NCBI RefSeq assembly: GCF_024171785.1
Contig: NZ_JAMTCK010000012.1
Location: 62,001 to 126,000, forward strand
Length of the DNA stretch: 64,000 bases
DNA from: Goodfellowiella coeruleoviolacea
Lineage (GTDB): Bacteria; Actinomycetota; Actinomycetes; Mycobacteriales; Pseudonocardiaceae
Reading direction: 5' to 3'
Position numbers and translations under genes: made by a program. The notes under the pieces are model-generated. The model saw only the letters and a list, made by a program, of their open reading frames with translations. It ran no database searches and had not been told where the DNA came from. This document shows, one piece after another, positions 24,833 to 34,474 of this stretch. The first letter of the stretch is position 1, and the number at the start of each line of letters is the position of its first letter.

Positions 24833-27245
24833 CCGGCTCGGCCGGGGGCAGACCGCTGGCCGCCGGTGGCTCGTCCTGCCCGGACCGCTCGTCCTGCCCG
24901 GACCGCTCGACCCGCTCAGGCGGCGCGCCCGAGGGCAGCGGCTCCAGCCCGGCGGCCATGGCCACGGCCCGGTCCCACTCCGGATCCCGGGTGTAGTCGG
25001 TGTGCCCGGAGACACCGGGCCGCCAGCGCCGGCCGGGGAACGGGCCGCGCTGCGGATCGGGCAGCCAGTGGTCCCCGCCCAGCACCAGCGCGCCGGTCGG
25101 CCCGCGCTGGGCCGGGGCCAGCGCGCCCTCGGTGCCGTCGGGCCGGTACCCCACGCCGATCAGCGTGCCGTCGTAGACCTGCCGGCGCCAGGTGGTGACC
25201 GCGCCGCCCAGCGGGTCGGTGCCCCGGCACAGCGCCCGCCACCGGCCGCCCAGCTCGCCGGCCAGCTCGGTCAACGAGGAGTGCGGCACCACCGCGGGGA
25301 ACGCCCTCGGGTAGGCCCACTGCAGCTGGGACCCGGCGGTGACCAGGCCGAGCCGGTCCAGGTCGGCGCGGGGGAGCTGTTCGGCCAGGCGCGCCGCGGC
25401 CACCGCCACCAGCAGGCTGCCCTGGCTGTGGCCGGTCAGCACCACCCGGGTGTTGGGCTCGGCGAGGTGCTCGACCACCCGGGCGACCACCTCCGGCACC
25501 ACCTTCAGCGCGTAGCAGGGCGGCACCACCGGATGCGCCTCCCTCGGCCAGAACGAGGCCAGGTCGGACAGGATGCCCAGGCGGCGGCCGGCGTCCGGGC
25601 GCCGGGCGGCCAGGTAGACCAGGCGCAGCAGGGCCACGGCGAGCGCGGCCATGGCGAACACGCCCACCCCGTGCAGCGGGTCCAACCACGCGGGCGGCTC
25701 CACCCGGTTGACCCGCAGCGCCAGGGACACCAGGGCGCCGGCGGTGAGCACGCCCGCGGCCAACAGCAGCACGTGGTGGGTGTGCCGGCGCTCGAAGCGG
25801 GCCCACCACCACGCGGACATGGCCCGGTCGCGGTCCTCGGGTCGTCCCTCGTGCAGCAGCGGCAGCTCCGGGGCCCAGCCGCCGGGCCGGCGCCGGCTAC
25901 TCAGCCAGCGCAGCGCACCCGCGCTGGCCAGCACCGCCACCGCGGCCAGCAGGCCCAGCGCGGCCGCCGCACCCCACAGCAGCACCAGGTAGTGGTAGCC
26001 GCTGGGCAGTTCACCCATGCCGATGAGCGGGTGGACCGCGTAGGCCACGCCCGCGCCGAACCCCCCGCCGAGCAGGCCGGCGACGACCAGCATGGGCGCG
26101 GCCATCACGCCGCCGGCCCACGGCCGCAGCTCGCGCGCCTGTCCGCTCCAGGCCGGCCGGGCCAGCACGGCCGCGGGCACGATCAGCACGGCCACCAGCG
26201 CGGCCAACACCACCAGCAGCACCCCGACCACCTGCAACGTGGCATTGGTGCCCACCAGCACCGCCGGCATCGGCCCCCGGGCGGCGGCCGTGCCGATCAG
26301 CGCGAACCAGCCGCCGGTGAGCAGGACCGCCCTGGTCACCGCGCCGTAGCCGTCGCGGAGCCAGCGGCCGGCCCGGCTCGGGGCCTGGCCGGGTGGGTCG
26401 TCGTGCAGGGCCACCCCCACCACGCACAGCCCGATCAGCACCGCGCTGGCCGCCCACACCAGGCGGGCCGGCGCCTCAGCCGAGTCCGGACCACCCGGCC
26501 CACCCAGGGTGAGCACGGCGACGGCGGCCAGCGCGGCGGTGATGTGCAGCGCCCGCAGGGTCGGGGTGTCCGGGTCGGCCACCACGTGCGCCCCCGGCAT
26601 GGTCGACCGCCGGTCCACCGGGTGGTTGACCCGCCGGGCACTGGCCGCCACCGACCACTCCACAGTGGACACCCGGTGCAGCACCAGCACCACCAGGGCG
26701 ACCGGCACCAGGCCGATCAGCACCCGGGTGAACGGCAGCCGCCTCGACCACTCCGGCACCGCGTCGACGAGGCAGCCGGTGCCGGGGGCCAGGCACTGGG
26801 TGGCCACCAGGTCGAGGCTGATCACCGCCACCTGGGTGACGAACAGCACGGTCAACAGCAGCGCGGCCAGCCGGAGCAGGGTGCGCAGCGCCGCGCCGAG
26901 CACCCGGGCCGCCCGGCTGCCGGGGGCCACCGGCGGCAGCATCCAGTGCGCCACGTTGGCCAGGGAGAACGGGAACAGCAGCGCCCAGGTGGCCTTGGCC
27001 AGCCCGCCCGAGGTCATGCCGCCCCAGATGTAGCCCTCGACGGTGCGCGGCGTCGCCCCGCCGGCGGTCTGCAGCACCGGACCGGGTGCCGGCCGGCACA
27101 GCCGGTCGGCCGGGCGCACCAGCCGCCCGATGCCGTCCCCGGCGACCTCGACCGCGGCGACCGCGTCCACCAGCGCCTCGGGCGTCGTGCCCTGCACACC
27201 GTGCACCCTGAGTTCGACCACACGTGTTTCCGGCCCGGGGATCAC
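24822..27245 (-). CDS. Large membrane protein with alpha/beta-hydrolase (lipase-like) domain
   Basis: 807 residues from GTG at 27245 (VIPGPETRVVELRVHGVQGT); the open frame extends 23 codons upstream without family-like sequence. The N-terminus ELRVHGVQGTTPEALVD looks like the first strand and oxyanion turn of a hydrolase. A central 400 residues holds many membrane helices. The C-terminal third carries the nucleophile elbow in LTGHSQGSLLVAVAAARLAE (GHSQG) and a late GDHWLP that may supply His. Such proteins are often annotated as integral membrane lipase-like proteins of unknown function. Stop at 24822. Confidence 0.72.
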   Translation of the reverse strand: MIPGPETRVVELRVHGVQGTTPEALVDAVAAVEVAGDGIGRLVRPADRLCRPAPGPVLQTAGGATPRTVEGYIWGGMTSGGLAKATWALLFPFSLANVAHWMLPPVAPGSRAARVLGAALRTLLRLAALLLTVLFVTQVAVISLDLVATQCLAPGTGCLVDAVPEWSRRLPFTRVLIGLVPVALVVLVLHRVSTVEWSVAASARRVNHPVDRRSTMPGAHVVADPDTPTLRALHITAALAAVAVLTLGGPGGPDSAEAPARLVWAASAVLIGLCVVGVALHDDPPGQAPSRAGRWLRDGYGAVTRAVLLTGGWFALIGTAAARGPMPAVLVGTNATLQVVGVLLVVLAALVAVLIVPAAVLARPAWSGQARELRPWAGGVMAAPMLVVAGLLGGGFGAGVAYAVHPLIGMGELPSGYHYLVLLWGAAAALGLLAAVAVLASAGALRWLSSRRRPGGWAPELPLLHEGRPEDRDRAMSAWWWARFERRHTHHVLLLAAGVLTAGALVSLALRVNRVEPPAWLDPLHGVGVFAMAALAVALLRLVYLAARRPDAGRRLGILSDLASFWPREAHPVVPPCYALKVVPEVVARVVEHLAEPNTRVVLTGHSQGSLLVAVAAARLAEQLPRADLDRLGLVTAGSQLQWAYPRAFPAVVPHSSLTELAGELGGRWRALCRGTDPLGGAVTTWRRQVYDGTLIGVGYRPDGTEGALAPAQRGPTGALVLGGDHWLPDPQRGPFPGRRWRPGVSGHTDYTRDPEWDRAVAMAAGLEPLPSGAPPERVERSGQDERSGQDEPPAASGLPPAEPALT

Positions 27246-27493
27246 ACCACGCCTCCAACCTGCCGGGCGTGCCAACCCGGCTGTGGGTTTGCCCGATTGT
27301 CGCGGCAGGACCACGGGAAACGGGTGACTTCGGCGCCCGTTTCCGCCTATTGGACGCCTGGCTGGGCCGAACGGGTTCCCACGGATGGCGCGTCAGCCGG
27401 TCCCAGTGGCCCGGCCCACCCGCCGGTGCCACGGAGGCCCGCTGACCTGACGGTAGTGTTGGCCGGACCAGTTGACGCCGTGGAGGACGCGCG

Positions 27494-28957
27494 ATGACCG
27501 CCGAGAGGCTGCAAGTCCGTAATGGAATCGAGTTCGCTGTGGCCGATCTCTCGCTGGCCGAGTTCGGCCGCAAGGAGATTCGCCTGGCCGAGCACGAGAT
27601 GCCCGGATTGATGGCGTTGCGCCGCGAGTATTCGGAGGTCTACCCGCTGCGCGGGGCGCGCATCTCGGGGTCGCTGCACATGACCGTGCAGACCGCGGTG
27701 CTGATCGAGACCCTGGTGGCGCTGGGCGCCGAGGTGCGCTGGGCCTCCTGCAACATCTTCTCCACCCAGGACCACGCGGCCGCGGCCGTGGTGGTGGGCC
27801 CGCACGGCACCGTCGACGAGCCGGCCGGCGTGCCGGTGTTCGCCTGGAAGGGCGAAACCCTGCCCGAGTACTGGTGGGCCACGGAGAAGATGCTGACCTG
27901 GCCGGAGGGCCAGGCCCCGAACATGATCCTGGACGACGGCGGCGACGCCACCCTGCTGGTGCACAAGGGCGTCGCCTACGAGCAGGCCGGCGTGGTGCCC
28001 GCCGCCCACGACGACGACCCGGAGGAGTGGAAGGTCATCCTGGAGACGCTGCGCGCGTCCCTGGCCGAGGACGCCACCAGGTGGACCAAGATCGCCGAGC
28101 AGATCCGCGGCGTCACCGAGGAGACCACCACCGGCGTGCACCGGCTCTACCAGCTGGCCGCCGCGGGTGAGCTGCTGTTCCCGGCGATCAACGTCAACGA
28201 CTCGGTGACCAAGTCGAAGTTCGACAACCGCTACGGCATCCGCCACTCGCTGATCGACGGCATCAACCGGGGCACCGACGTGCTCATCGGCGGCAAGGTC
28301 GCGGTGGTCTGCGGCTACGGCGACGTGGGCAAGGGCGCGGCCGAGTCGCTGCGCGGCCAGGGCGCCCGGGTGATCATCACCGAGATCGACCCGATCTGCG
28401 GGTTGCAGGCGGCCATGGACGGCTACCAGGTCGCGCGCCTGGAGGACGTGCTCGGCCAGGCCGACATCGTCATCACCACCACCGGCAACAAGGACGTGGT
28501 GACCGTCGAGCACATGGCCCAGATGAAGCACCAGGCGATCCTGGGCAACATCGGCCACTTCGACAACGAGCTGGACATGGCCGGGCTGGCCCGCTACCCG
28601 GGCGTGCGGCGGATCAACATCAAGCCGCAGGTCGACGAGTGGGTGTTCCCGGACGGGCACTCGATCATCGTGCTCAGCGAGGGCCGGCTGCTGAACCTTG
28701 GCAACGCCACCGGGCACCCCAGCTTCGTGATGTCGTGCTCGTTCGCCAACCAGGTGATCGCGCAGATCGAGCTGTTCACCAAGCACAAGGAGTACGACCG
28801 CGAGGTGTTCCGGCTGCCCAAGAAGCTGGACGAGAAGGTCGCCCGCATCCACCTGGAGGCGCTGGGCGGCGAGCTGACCAAGCTGACCAAGGAGCAGGCC
28901 GAGTACATCGACGTGGACGTGGAGGGCCCCTACAAGCCCGACCACTACCGCTACTGA
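27494..28957 (+). CDS. sahH: Adenosylhomocysteinase
   Basis: 487 residues, the actinobacterial length with a roughly 40-residue insertion. NAD-dependent reversible hydrolysis of S-adenosylhomocysteine to adenosine and homocysteine, completing the methyl cycle. Seen: [37 protein letters not shown], the NAD loop [40 protein letters not shown], and the C-terminal KPDHYRY that reaches into the neighbouring subunit's NAD site. ATG at 27494 after GTGGAGGA. Confidence 0.97.
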   Translation: MTAERLQVRNGIEFAVADLSLAEFGRKEIRLAEHEMPGLMALRREYSEVYPLRGARISGSLHMTVQTAVLIETLVALGAEVRWASCNIFSTQDHAAAAVVVGPHGTVDEPAGVPVFAWKGETLPEYWWATEKMLTWPEGQAPNMILDDGGDATLLVHKGVAYEQAGVVPAAHDDDPEEWKVILETLRASLAEDATRWTKIAEQIRGVTEETTTGVHRLYQLAAAGELLFPAINVNDSVTKSKFDNRYGIRHSLIDGINRGTDVLIGGKVAVVCGYGDVGKGAAESLRGQGARVIITEIDPICGLQAAMDGYQVARLEDVLGQADIVITTTGNKDVVTVEHMAQMKHQAILGNIGHFDNELDMAGLARYPGVRRINIKPQVDEWVFPDGHSIIVLSEGRLLNLGNATGHPSFVMSCSFANQVIAQIELFTKHKEYDREVFRLPKKLDEKVARIHLEALGGELTKLTKEQAEYIDVDVEGPYKPDHYRY

Positions 28958-28967
28958 TCGCCGCGGA

Positions 28968-29003
28968 CCGGGGCCGGCCGCGCCCGTGCGCTGCCGGCCC
29001 CGG
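28968..29003. terminator. Hairpin between convergent sahH and XRE gene
   Basis: Perfect 11-bp arms CCGGGGCCGGC (28968-28978) and GCCGGCCCCGG (28993-29003) around a 14-base loop. It lies just after the sahH stop and before the stop of the leftward regulator, so it could terminate both. No T-tract, as is common in high-GC actinobacteria. Confidence 0.6.
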
Positions 29004-29017
29004 TGGCCCGGCCCCCG

Positions 29018-29992
29018 CTAGCCCCACGTCACCGACATGCCGGCGGAGCCGGGACCCACGTCGGTGAAGTAGGTGCTGGCCACCGCGCCCACCCCGCAGA
29101 CCACCTCGGCGGTCTCGGCCGGGGCCGCCTCCGGCCGGCGGCGGACCTGCCGGACGCAGCGCACCGGCATGGCCTCCCGGTGGAAGCCCATCTGCAGCAG
29201 GTAGCTGCCGCAGCGGGCGCGGAACGCCCGGTGGTGGCCCAGGGTCTGGCCGCCGCTGCCGTCCACCACCGTGAAGCAGAACACGTGCGTCTCCCCGGCG
29301 GAGAGCCGGCGGTCGAACAGCAGCTCGACGAGCATGCCCCGGGACAGCGGCTGGCGGCGCAGCCGGCCCAGCCGGCAGCCCTCGGCCGTGCGCACGGTGA
29401 CCCGCTCGATCTGGCAGCCCTGGTCGCCCTGGTGCAGTGCCAGGTACCGGTCCGGCCCGTGGCGCAGCGCCCGGACCACCACCCTGGTGGTCACCAGCCG
29501 TTGCTCCCGACGCGCGCCCACCAGCACGGCGTCGTGCACGGCGAGCACGTTCAGGTCCAGGTTGTACCGGCTGTGCTGGGCCATCTGCGAGACCTGGGCC
29601 GGGTCGACCGCGGACACCACCGGTGTCACCGCCTCGGCCACACTCGGCCGGTGCCGCTCCACCACCCGGCGCGTGCCCACCAGCACCAGCAGCGAGTTGG
29701 GCGGCAGGTTCAGCACGGTCTCCAGCGCCCGCACGGTCGGCACCGCCCTGGGCACTTCGGGATGCCGCAGCCCCCGCTGCCAGTAGCTGAGCGTGGACTG
29801 GCCTACCTGCACGCCCAGCCGGCCGAGGTGCGCGCGCACCTGGGCCAGGGACAGGCCGCGATGCGCGATCGCCACCCGCAGTGCCCGGTGGAACGGCCCC
29901 TGCCGAAGGAACTCCGCGAGCTGCGCGGGCAGCTCACCGGGGTGCTCGGCCGTCTGTTCCGCCGGCTGGTCGTGCCCGGAATCCCCGGTCAC
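29018..29992 (-). CDS. XRE-like helix-turn-helix transcriptional regulator
   Basis: 324 residues. N-terminal HTH of the Cro/C1 type: RVAIAHRGLSLAQVRAHLGR, then QSTLSYWQRGLRHPEVPRAV, where the recognition helix reads STLSYWQRG. The remaining 220 residues form a beta-rich domain of unknown ligand (for example ERVTVRTAEGCRLGRL and FCFTVVDGSGGQTLGHHRA). This architecture is common in streptomycetes and Pseudonocardiales without known targets. Divergent from tmk; convergent with sahH. Confidence 0.82.
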   Translation of the reverse strand: MTGDSGHDQPAEQTAEHPGELPAQLAEFLRQGPFHRALRVAIAHRGLSLAQVRAHLGRLGVQVGQSTLSYWQRGLRHPEVPRAVPTVRALETVLNLPPNSLLVLVGTRRVVERHRPSVAEAVTPVVSAVDPAQVSQMAQHSRYNLDLNVLAVHDAVLVGARREQRLVTTRVVVRALRHGPDRYLALHQGDQGCQIERVTVRTAEGCRLGRLRRQPLSRGMLVELLFDRRLSAGETHVFCFTVVDGSGGQTLGHHRAFRARCGSYLLQMGFHREAMPVRCVRQVRRRPEAAPAETAEVVCGVGAVASTYFTDVGPGSAGMSVTWG

Positions 29993-30201
29993 GGAGCCAC
30001 CACCTTCCCCCCGCGGCCCCGCCGACCTGGGTGGAACGTGGCGGAGGTTCGGAGACCGCCGAGACAGGGCCGCATTTGTGTGCGTCCACGGTAGTCACTC
30101 GATACGGTGACCGGAAGATCCCCGTTGACGTGCGCAGACGTCCGTTTGCGCTGGACGGGGCCTACTTTTGCCGCCGCCGCGAGTCCGTAGGGTTTGTCGT
30201 T

Positions 30202-30855
30202 ATGGGCAGGCTGGTAGTGATCGAGGGAGTGGACGGCGCTGGCAAGCGCACCCTGGCACAGGGGCTCACCGACGTGGTGACCGAGCGCGGCGGAACCGTC
30301 GCGCGGCTGGCGTTTCCCCGCTACGACGACGACGTGCACGCGCAGCTCGTGCGGGACGCGCTGCACGGGCGCCTCGGCGGGCTGGGTGAGTCGGTGTACG
30401 GGATGGGTGTGCTGTACGCGCTGGACCGCAGGGCCGCGGCTGACGAGGTCCGGGACCTGCTGCGCCACCACGACCTGGTGCTGCTCGACCGCTACACCGC
30501 CTCCAACGCCGCCTACGGCGCGGCAAGGCTGCGGCAGGACGCCGACGGGGAGTTCGTCCGGTGGGTGTGGGAGCTGGAGGTGGACCGGTTCGGTCTGCCC
30601 GTGCCCGACGCGCACCTGCTGCTGCGGGTCCCGGCCGAGGTCGCCGCCGAACGCGCGGCCCGCCGGGAACGCGAGGAGGCCGACCGCGCCCGGGACAACT
30701 ACGAGACCGACGCGGGCCTGCAACGGCGCTGCGCCGCGGTGTACGAGGGTTTGGCCGAGCGGAACTGGCTGGCCCCGTGGCGAGTGCTGGACGGAACGTC
30801 CACTGTGGACCACCGAGCCGTGGTCGACGCGCTGGAGCAGGCAGTCGCGGGGTAG
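30202..30855 (+). CDS. tmk: Thymidylate kinase, mycobacterial type
   Basis: 217 residues from ATG at 30202. dTMP + ATP to dTDP, the last specific step of dTTP supply. Walker A is EGVDGAGKRTLAQ, with the GKRT variant also found in Mycobacterium tuberculosis Tmk. LDRYTASNAAYGAARL is the DR-containing dTMP site. The LID-region RREREEADRARDNYETD and DAGLQRRCAAVYEGLAE follow. Upstream in-frame codons to 29881 are not family-like. Starts a rightward run: tmk, methyltransferase, mtrA, mtrB, lpqB. Confidence 0.95.
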   Translation: MGRLVVIEGVDGAGKRTLAQGLTDVVTERGGTVARLAFPRYDDDVHAQLVRDALHGRLGGLGESVYGMGVLYALDRRAAADEVRDLLRHHDLVLLDRYTASNAAYGAARLRQDADGEFVRWVWELEVDRFGLPVPDAHLLLRVPAEVAAERAARREREEADRARDNYETDAGLQRRCAAVYEGLAERNWLAPWRVLDGTSTVDHRAVVDALEQAVAG

Positions 30856-30868
30856 GGACTTGCCAGAG

Positions 30869-31780
30869 ATGAACGCGCACAGCCGGCCGCCGGCCGGCGT
30901 CAGCAGAACCGCCGTGATGATCGCCAGAGCCAGGGCCGACGAACAGGCCCGACCCGACCGGTTGTTCGCCGACCCGCTGGCCGGGGTGCTCGCCGACGCC
31001 GCCGGCGACGTCAGCGACCTCGACTTCGTGCGGGAGCTGGCCGACACCCACTTCGTGTTACGCACCCGCTACTTCGACGACTTCTGCCTGGCCGCCGGCG
31101 CGGCCAGGTGCACCCAGGTGGTGGTGCTGGCCGCCGGCCTGGACACCAGGGCCTACCGGCTGCCGTGGCCGCGCCCGACCCGCCTGTTCGAGGTGGACCT
31201 GCCCGCGCTGGTCTCGTTCAAGGACCGCGTCCTGGCCGGCGAGCGGGTCCGCCCGGCCTGCGAGCGCGTCACCGTGCCGGCCGACCTGCGCGGCGACTGG
31301 CCGGCCGCGCTGCTGGCCGCCGGCTTCGACCGCACCAGGCCGACGGCCTGGCTGCTGGAGGGGGTGATGATGTTCCTGTCCGACGCTGACAACGACCGGT
31401 TGCTCGCGCGGATCTCCAGTCTGTCCGCCCCCGGCAGCCGCATCGCCATCGAGCACTTCAACCAGGAGTTCCGCCGGTTACCGCAGATGAACCAGGTGCA
31501 CGAGCGGTTCCGCTCGCTCGACGCGCTGGCCAACTCCTGGCTGGCCGACCCGGTGCGCTGGCTGGCTCGCAACGGCTGGTACGCGACCGTGGCCGCGCCC
31601 ACCCGGCTGGCCGGGGAACACGGTCGGCCGGTGCCCGGCATCACCGACCCGGAGCTGGTCGGTCCGGCCAGGATCTGGCTGGCCAGCGCGGTGCGTCCGC
31701 GGCTGGCGATCACACTGCCGCAGAAGCGCCGGCTCCCAGCGATACGCTCAGTAACAAAACTGGTTCATCGCACGTATTAG
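30869..31780 (+). CDS. SAM-dependent methyltransferase, TIGR00027/leucine carboxyl methyltransferase-like family
   Basis: 303 residues from ATG at 30869. Family signs: SRTAVMIARARADEQARPDR (interaction with cofactor entrance), LFADPLA, HFVLRTRYFDDF, the SAM loop VVVLAAGLDTRAYRLPWP, FEVDLPALVSFK, and LLEGVMMFLSDADNDRLL. Actinobacteria carry many paralogues, thought to O-methylate carboxyl groups of metabolites. It is inserted between tmk and mtrA, a place where Mycobacterium has no gene, so it is probably a lineage-specific insertion. Confidence 0.88.
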   Translation: MNAHSRPPAGVSRTAVMIARARADEQARPDRLFADPLAGVLADAAGDVSDLDFVRELADTHFVLRTRYFDDFCLAAGAARCTQVVVLAAGLDTRAYRLPWPRPTRLFEVDLPALVSFKDRVLAGERVRPACERVTVPADLRGDWPAALLAAGFDRTRPTAWLLEGVMMFLSDADNDRLLARISSLSAPGSRIAIEHFNQEFRRLPQMNQVHERFRSLDALANSWLADPVRWLARNGWYATVAAPTRLAGEHGRPVPGITDPELVGPARIWLASAVRPRLAITLPQKRRLPAIRSVTKLVHRTY

Positions 31781-31932
31781 TTCTCGACGATGTCGTGCCA
31801 GTGCCGGGAAATGTGACGGGGGGCGCACCGCGGATGGAGCCACAGCACCGCGTGGTCACGGAGCGAACGCATCCGGAGACCGCGAGCAACGAGCGCCGGG
31901 TGGTGCACGAACGGGCTATGAACAGTGCGAGT

Positions 31933-32619
31933 ATGTTCAGCATGAAGGCGCGCGTGCTGGTGGTGGACGACGACCCGGCTCTGGCCGAGATGCTGACCAT
32001 TGTCCTGCGAGGCGAGGGGTTCGACACGGCGGTGGTCGCCGACGGGGCTCGCGCGCTACCCGCGTTGCGCGACCTCAAGCCCGACCTGGTGCTGCTGGAC
32101 CTGATGCTGCCCGGGATGAACGGCATCGACGTGTGCAAGGCGATCCGCACCGAGTCCGGGGTGCCGATCGTCATGCTCACCGCCAAGAGCGACACCGTGG
32201 ACATCGTGCTGGGCCTGGAGTCCGGCGCCGACGACTACGTGGTCAAGCCGTTCAAGCCCAAGGAACTGGTGGCGCGCATCAGGGCCAGGCTGCGGCGCAC
32301 CGAGGCCGAGCCGGCCGAGACGCTGACCATCGGCGACCTGACCATCGACGTGCCCGGCCACGAGGTGCTGCGCGACGGCAAGGCCATCCAGCTCACCCCG
32401 CTGGAGTTCGACCTGCTGGTCGCGCTGGCGCGCAAGCCGCGCCAGGTGTTCACCAGGGAGGTCCTGCTCGAACAGGTCTGGGGCTACCGGCACGCCGCGG
32501 ACACCCGGCTGGTGAACGTGCACGTGCAGCGGCTGCGGTCCAAGGTCGAGCAGGACCCGGAGCACCCCGAGGTCGTGCTGACCGTCCGCGGTGTCGGCTA
32601 CAAGGCCGGCCCGCCGTGA
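31933..32619 (+). CDS. mtrA: DNA-binding response regulator MtrA
   Basis: 228 residues from ATG at 31933 (MFSMKARVLVVDDDPALAEM), the same length as mycobacterial MtrA. Other in-frame ATGs lie at 31918 and 31942; none has a clear Shine-Dalgarno sequence. Receiver domain with acidic pocket D12-D14 and phospho-acceptor D56 (VLLDLMLPGMNG), Lys in VVKPFKPKEL. OmpR-type winged helix C-terminal (TPLEFDLLVALARKPRQVFT, ADTRLVNVHVQRLRSKVE). Paired with MtrB; controls cell-wall hydrolase, division and replication genes in relatives. Confidence 0.97.
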   Translation: MFSMKARVLVVDDDPALAEMLTIVLRGEGFDTAVVADGARALPALRDLKPDLVLLDLMLPGMNGIDVCKAIRTESGVPIVMLTAKSDTVDIVLGLESGADDYVVKPFKPKELVARIRARLRRTEAEPAETLTIGDLTIDVPGHEVLRDGKAIQLTPLEFDLLVALARKPRQVFTREVLLEQVWGYRHAADTRLVNVHVQRLRSKVEQDPEHPEVVLTVRGVGYKAGPP

Positions 32620-32680
32620 CCCGGTGGCTGTGCCGGTTCCGTGCCGGTGCCGTGACCTCGACCCAGCAGGATCAGGAGGC

Positions 32681-34474
32681 ATGAGACAGCGTCAGCGGTG
32701 GGACCACGCCGTGGCCCGCAGGGTCTACCGCGTTTTCGTGGAGGCGCGCCGTCGGTGGGCCGCCTTCGGTGAACTGTGGCGGCGCTCGCTGCAGCTGCGC
32801 GTGGTGGTCAGCACCCTGGCGCTGTCCTCGGCCGTGGTGTTCGTGCTGGGCATGGTGCTGCAGACGGAGATCGTCGGCCGCCTGCTGCAGACCAAGACCT
32901 CGGCCGCGCTCAGCCAGATCGAGTCGGCCTCGTTCGTGGTGCAGCGGGAGCTGCTCGGCATCAACCCGGGGCTGGACAACACGCGGGGCCGGTTCGCCAC
33001 CGCGCTGAACAGGCTCACCAGCTCGAACCCGGACGACGGGCCGGCCAGTTCCGCGGCCGGCGCCTACGAGCCGGTGCTGGCCGACGGCGGCGGCAAGACC
33101 GAGGGCGGCCTGGTGACCTCGGCCGGTCCGTTCCAGGACGTGCCGGCCGAGCTGCGCACCATGGTGGAGAACGGCACCGCCGGCACCCAGATCACCACGG
33201 TGAACCGCGAGGGCACGCCCACCACGTTCCTGGTGGCCGGCATCCCGGTCAGCAGCACCGCGCGGGCCATGCAGCTGTACATGCTGTTCCCGCTGGCCAG
33301 CGAGCAGCGCACGGTCAGCGTGGTGCAGAGCACCCTGGTGGTCAGCGGAGTGGTGCTCCTGCTGCTGCTCGCCGGCATCGCCAACCTGGTCACCCGGCAG
33401 GTGGTCCGACCGGTGCGGCAGGCCGCGGAGGTGGCCGAGCGGTTCGCCGACGGCAAGCTGGACCGCCGCATGCCGGTGGTCGGTGAGGACGACGTGGCCC
33501 GGTTGGCCGAGTCGTTCAACGAGATGGCCGAGAGCATCCAGGAGCAGATCCGCCAGCTGGAGGAGTTCGGCCAGTTGCAGCGGCGGTTCACCTCGGACGT
33601 GTCCCACGAGCTGCGCACCCCGTTAACCACCGTGCGGATGGCGGCGGACGTGCTGCACGCCTCGCGCGAGCAGTTCCCGGCCGGCCTGGCCCGCTCCACC
33701 GAGCTGCTGGTCGACGAGCTGGACCGGTTCGAGGCGCTGCTCGGCGACCTGTTGGAGATCAGCCGGCTGGACGCGGGCGTGGAGGAGTTGGCCGCCGAGC
33801 CGGTGGACATGCGGCTGGTGGTGCGGCACGCCAAGGACGCGGTGCGCGCCATCGCCGGTGGCACCGGCACGGACGTGCGGCTGGTGCTGCCCGACCAGGA
33901 GGTCACCGCCGAGGTGGACGCCAGGCGGGTGGAGCGCATCCTGCGCAACCTGCTGGCCAACGCGATCGACCACGGTGAGGGCCTGCCCGTGGAGGTGACC
34001 CTGGCCGGCGACGACGAGGCCGTGGCCGTGACCGTGCGCGACTACGGCGTCGGCCTGCGCCCCGGCGAGGCCGAGCTGGTGTTCAACCGCTTCTGGCGGG
34101 CCGACCCGTCGCGCAACCGGCGCACCGGCGGCACCGGCCTCGGCCTGTCCATCAGCCTGGAGGACGCCCGGCTGCACGGCGGCTGGCTGGAGGCGTGGGG
34201 CGAGCCGGGCCAGGGCGCCTGCTTCCGGCTGACCGTGCCCCGCACGCAGGGCCGGGAGCTGACCACCAGCCCGCTGCCGCTGCCGCCCATCCCGGCGGCG
34301 CTGGTCGGCGCCGCACCGGCCGCGGACGCGGCGGGCACCGAGGGCGCGGCACCGGCCGGCCAGGCGGGCCCGCACGAGCAGCCGGCCGTGGCCGCCGGCG
34401 ACGAGAACCGGGCCGTGTGGCACTCGGCCGAGCAGCGGCAGGACGACAAACCCGTCTGGGAGGAGGCCAGGTGA
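32681..34474 (+). CDS. mtrB: Sensor histidine kinase MtrB
   Basis: 597 residues from ATG at 32681, preceded by AGGAGG. First membrane helix around residues 41-63 (VVVSTLALSSAVVFVLGMVL), an extracytoplasmic domain of about 150 residues, a second helix around 216-240, HAMP linker, then HisKA with phospho-acceptor H309 in DVSHELRTPLTT. HATPase boxes: N box in RILRNLLANAIDHGEG, G boxes in VRDYGVGLRPGE and TGGTGLGLSISLEDA. A hydrophilic Pro/Ala tail of about 80 residues follows. Partner of MtrA; the stop overlaps the lpqB start by four bases. Confidence 0.96.
   Translation: MRQRQRWDHAVARRVYRVFVEARRRWAAFGELWRRSLQLRVVVSTLALSSAVVFVLGMVLQTEIVGRLLQTKTSAALSQIESASFVVQRELLGINPGLDNTRGRFATALNRLTSSNPDDGPASSAAGAYEPVLADGGGKTEGGLVTSAGPFQDVPAELRTMVENGTAGTQITTVNREGTPTTFLVAGIPVSSTARAMQLYMLFPLASEQRTVSVVQSTLVVSGVVLLLLLAGIANLVTRQVVRPVRQAAEVAERFADGKLDRRMPVVGEDDVARLAESFNEMAESIQEQIRQLEEFGQLQRRFTSDVSHELRTPLTTVRMAADVLHASREQFPAGLARSTELLVDELDRFEALLGDLLEISRLDAGVEELAAEPVDMRLVVRHAKDAVRAIAGGTGTDVRLVLPDQEVTAEVDARRVERILRNLLANAIDHGEGLPVEVTLAGDDEAVAVTVRDYGVGLRPGEAELVFNRFWRADPSRNRRTGGTGLGLSISLEDARLHGGWLEAWGEPGQGACFRLTVPRTQGRELTTSPLPLPPIPAALVGAAPAADAAGTEGAAPAGQAGPHEQPAVAAGDENRAVWHSAEQRQDDKPVWEEAR

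Noticed and set aside
27246-27493. SAH riboswitch in front of sahH
   Set aside because: The conserved SAH riboswitch core was looked for by eye in the 250-bp leader and not found; a covariance-model search would be decisive.
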